Origin: Vagococcus luciliae
GTDB lineage: Bacteria; Bacillota; Bacilli; Lactobacillales; Vagococcaceae
DNA length: 64,000 nucleotides
Direction of reading: 5' to 3'
Assembly: GCF_024637875.1 (NCBI RefSeq)
Contig: NZ_CP102451.1
Coordinates: 1,987,001-2,051,000 of the forward strand
The notes under the pieces were generated by a model. The model was not told the origin of the DNA, made no database searches, and saw only the letters and a program-made list of their open reading frames with translations. The position numbers and the translations under genes were made by a program. The stretch's first letter is position 1, and each line of letters begins with the position of its first letter. Below, piece after piece: positions 62,340 through 64,000 of this stretch.

Positions 62340-63530
62340 TTAACACTCCTTTCTTAAATAAATGGGAGCACGATAATAATCTTGCTCACTGACAATACTT
62401 TTTTCAACTAACTGATAAATCTGACCAGCACGTATATCTAGAGCCAATTGACTCTCATTTTTTTTACTAATTTTAGTGATAATTGGTAACTCACTCGTAT
62501 TTTTTTCTTGTTTTAGATACTGCCTACCTATTTCATTAAAGCCAAGCACTCTTAGATAGGCTTGGTTCCAAACATGCTCAATCTCCTCTTGCCTCACGTT
62601 TAATAACAAATAAGTTGCTAATCGCTGTAACCTTGCCCAAGTATATCGCTTTGTTTTTACCATCTCAATGAATTCAAACATATTATGTGCTTTTTTCGCG
62701 CACTCTTTCAAACGATATTCAATGCCTTCAGTTAATTGATAGGTTTTAGTTAATTCATCTGTTGAATGACTCAATAATTGATACTTGAGTAATGGCCAGT
62801 AATCTTCCCATGAATGAAGTAACAATTGATTTAAATCTGCCAAACTTTCTTTAGGCAATGTATGTGAAATACTGGAAAGATTATTTTCTAATGCTTGTTT
62901 TCTTATTCCTGTAGCACTTGAAAATGTTTGCTCTTGTATGTCTTCTTCATGATACCCTGACCCTTCTCGATTAATTGAAATAAGGGACATCGGTCTATTG
63001 TATCTAGCGTTTTCCTTTGCATAAGCCATTCCTAAAATATGATTAGGTGAAGAAAAATCTAATGGGACACTTGGTAATAATTCACGATAAATTTGTGTCA
63101 TTTGTTGCGGATAGCTCTGTCCATTATTTTTTAACTCTTGATACCGTAAATTGATTAATGTTTCCTTCTCCACATACTCTTTTCCAAATTCGCCATAATC
63201 TAGAGATTTTATTGTATCCGTGCCAAAACAAAGCGCCTCTACATGTAAACTTTGAAGTAGTTTCACACCACCTTTTGCAAAATAATCGGCTGATTGAACA
63301 GCATAGGCAAACGGCAATTCAATCACTAAATCAGCACCATGTTTTAAAGCAACTTCTGCCCGATGCCATTTATCAATAATAGCCGGTTCTCCTCGTTGTA
63401 AAAAATTACCACTCATCATAGCAACCAAGACATCTGCTTTTGATTTTTTTTTAGCTTGTTCTAAATGATACTTATGCCCATTATGAAATGGATTATATTC
63501 CACAATCACGCCACAACTCGTTAATCTCAT
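62340..63530 (-). CDS. tmcAL: tRNA(Met) cytidine acetate ligase TmcAL (YlbM)
   Basis: Makes N4-acetylcytidine at position 34 of elongator tRNA(Met) from acetate and ATP. The nucleotidyltransferase HXGH motif is visible in CGVIVEYNPFHNGHKYHLEQAKK, then VAMMSGNFLQRGEPAIIDKW and ELPFAYAVQSADYFAKGGV. 396 aa. ATG 63530 follows GGGAG; an overlapping GTG is one codon earlier. The methyltransferase gene precedes it, as in the usual rsfS-yqeM-ylbM order. Confidence 0.94.
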   Translation of the reverse strand: MRLTSCGVIVEYNPFHNGHKYHLEQAKKKSKADVLVAMMSGNFLQRGEPAIIDKWHRAEVALKHGADLVIELPFAYAVQSADYFAKGGVKLLQSLHVEALCFGTDTIKSLDYGEFGKEYVEKETLINLRYQELKNNGQSYPQQMTQIYRELLPSVPLDFSSPNHILGMAYAKENARYNRPMSLISINREGSGYHEEDIQEQTFSSATGIRKQALENNLSSISHTLPKESLADLNQLLLHSWEDYWPLLKYQLLSHSTDELTKTYQLTEGIEYRLKECAKKAHNMFEFIEMVKTKRYTWARLQRLATYLLLNVRQEEIEHVWNQAYLRVLGFNEIGRQYLKQEKNTSELPIITKISKKNESQLALDIRAGQIYQLVEKSIVSEQDYYRAPIYLRKEC

Positions 63531-63552
63531 CACGTTCTCCCAACATAGTAAA

Positions 63553-63583
63553 ATAGCTTAGAGAACAAGTCTCCAAGCCATTT
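63553..63583. other. Intercistronic hairpin
   Basis: TGGCTTGGAGA/TCTCTAAGCTA with G-T pairs and loop CTTGT. On the minus strand only TATTTT follows, so it is a weak terminator or mRNA-stability element between the methyltransferase and tmcAL. Confidence 0.55.
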
Positions 63584-63584
63584 T

Positions 63585-64000
63585 TTATTTTTGACAAATG
63601 AAAAACCAACGTTTTGACTCATCTTCTGGTTGATTATCGGTAAAATCTGCACAGACTTTTACTTCTGAAAAACCAGCCTGTTTTAATAACGATTGGTAGG
63701 TTTCAATTGTATAGGTTCTTTCTTCATGTAACTCATCATAACGTCTAAATAGCTCATCTTGATTATTTTCTTTAACAAAAAATGTCAAAAAGTGCTCGAC
63801 GCTATAAGGAACATCTCCTGGATAGCTTTCCCATAAAAAAGCAAACTCATCTGTTTGATAGTGATAACTATATTCTGAAAATTCTTCTTCTATTTTAAAA
63901 ATAGAATGAACGTCAAATAAAAATGTTCCATCTGATTTTAAAGAGCGATAGACTTCGTTAAAAACAGTTTGGACGGCTTCCTCATCTGGCATATAACATA
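63585..64000 (-). CDS. Class I SAM-dependent methyltransferase, YqeM-like (5' end beyond window)
   Basis: C-terminal 138 codons of a methyltransferase; the frame is open to the right edge, reading CYMPDEEAVQTVFNEVYRSLKSDGTFLFDVHS. Segments FLWESYPGDVPYSVEHFLTFF and ERTYTIETYQSLLKQAGFSEVKV resemble the YqeM family encoded between rsfS and ylbM. The SAM-binding motif I lies outside the window. Substrate unknown. Confidence 0.82.
   Translation of the reverse strand, partial: CYMPDEEAVQTVFNEVYRSLKSDGTFLFDVHSIFKIEEEFSEYSYHYQTDEFAFLWESYPGDVPYSVEHFLTFFVKENNQDELFRRYDELHEERTYTIETYQSLLKQAGFSEVKVCADFTDNQPEDESKRWFFICQK

Overview
The window comes from the chromosome of a low-GC lactic acid bacterium (order Lactobacillales), most likely Enterococcaceae such as Vagococcus or Enterococcus. 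This is inferred from AT-rich DNA, strong AGGAGG-type ribosome binding sites, the complete mevalonate cluster (mvk-mvaD-pmk-fni), a fused substrate-binding/permease amino acid transporter, and gene pairs typical of the group (recU-pbp1A, tdk-prfA-prmC-sua5-glyA-upp, TmcAL with a YqeM-like methyltransferase). No prophage, transposase, CRISPR array, tRNA or rRNA was seen. It is mostly core genome.

Layout. 1-6.1 kb: DUF1461 membrane protein, HAD phosphatase, YutD, 5'-nucleotidase, Ogt, protein phosphatase, lipoprotein, a 58-aa coupled ORF and a quinone reductase. 6.1-17 kb: class I aldolase, TrkH, M32 peptidase, 23S rRNA methylase, RNase P RNA, GpsB, RecU-PBP1A, Nth-DnaD. 17-26 kb: FabK, azoreductase, an unrecognised polytopic membrane protein behind a 24-bp palindrome, then upp, glyA, sua5, prmC, prfA, tdk. 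26-34.7 kb: truncated prepilin peptidase, DbpA helicase, TVP38 protein, a TrmB-regulated TauE/ornithine-cyclodeaminase operon, and a three-gene ABC transporter behind a long leader. 34.7-50 kb: AhpD-like protein, YxeA, RluA, lactonase, Xre-DUF3278, dehydrogenase, PepT, an LPXTG mini-protein, OppA, GlnP-GlnQ-aminotransferase, CDF transporter, DAO oxidase, GcvH, an ArsC-like protein. 50.5-64 kb: MntR, RodA, LapA, SDR, RNase Z, Obg, a PPIase lipoprotein, the mevalonate operon, DsrE, TmcAL and a partial methyltransferase.

The most unusual element is the leader of the putative tryptophan/tyrosine ABC transporter (about 34,306-34,667). After a near-perfect sigma-A promoter it carries three tiny ORFs chained by 1-nt stop/start overlaps (TAGTG, then TAATG). 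The first is aromatic-rich at its end. The last runs through the 5' arm of a hairpin whose 3' arm can also pair with the 5' arm of a downstream intrinsic terminator. This has the logic of a translation-sensing transcription attenuator; it lacks the T-box consensus. The interpretation is inference from sequence.

Genes are densely packed. Convergent pairs often share perfect bidirectional terminators that overlap stop codons. Several small genes (43, 51 and 58 aa, plus the leader peptides) are below usual ORF cut-offs and are included here.
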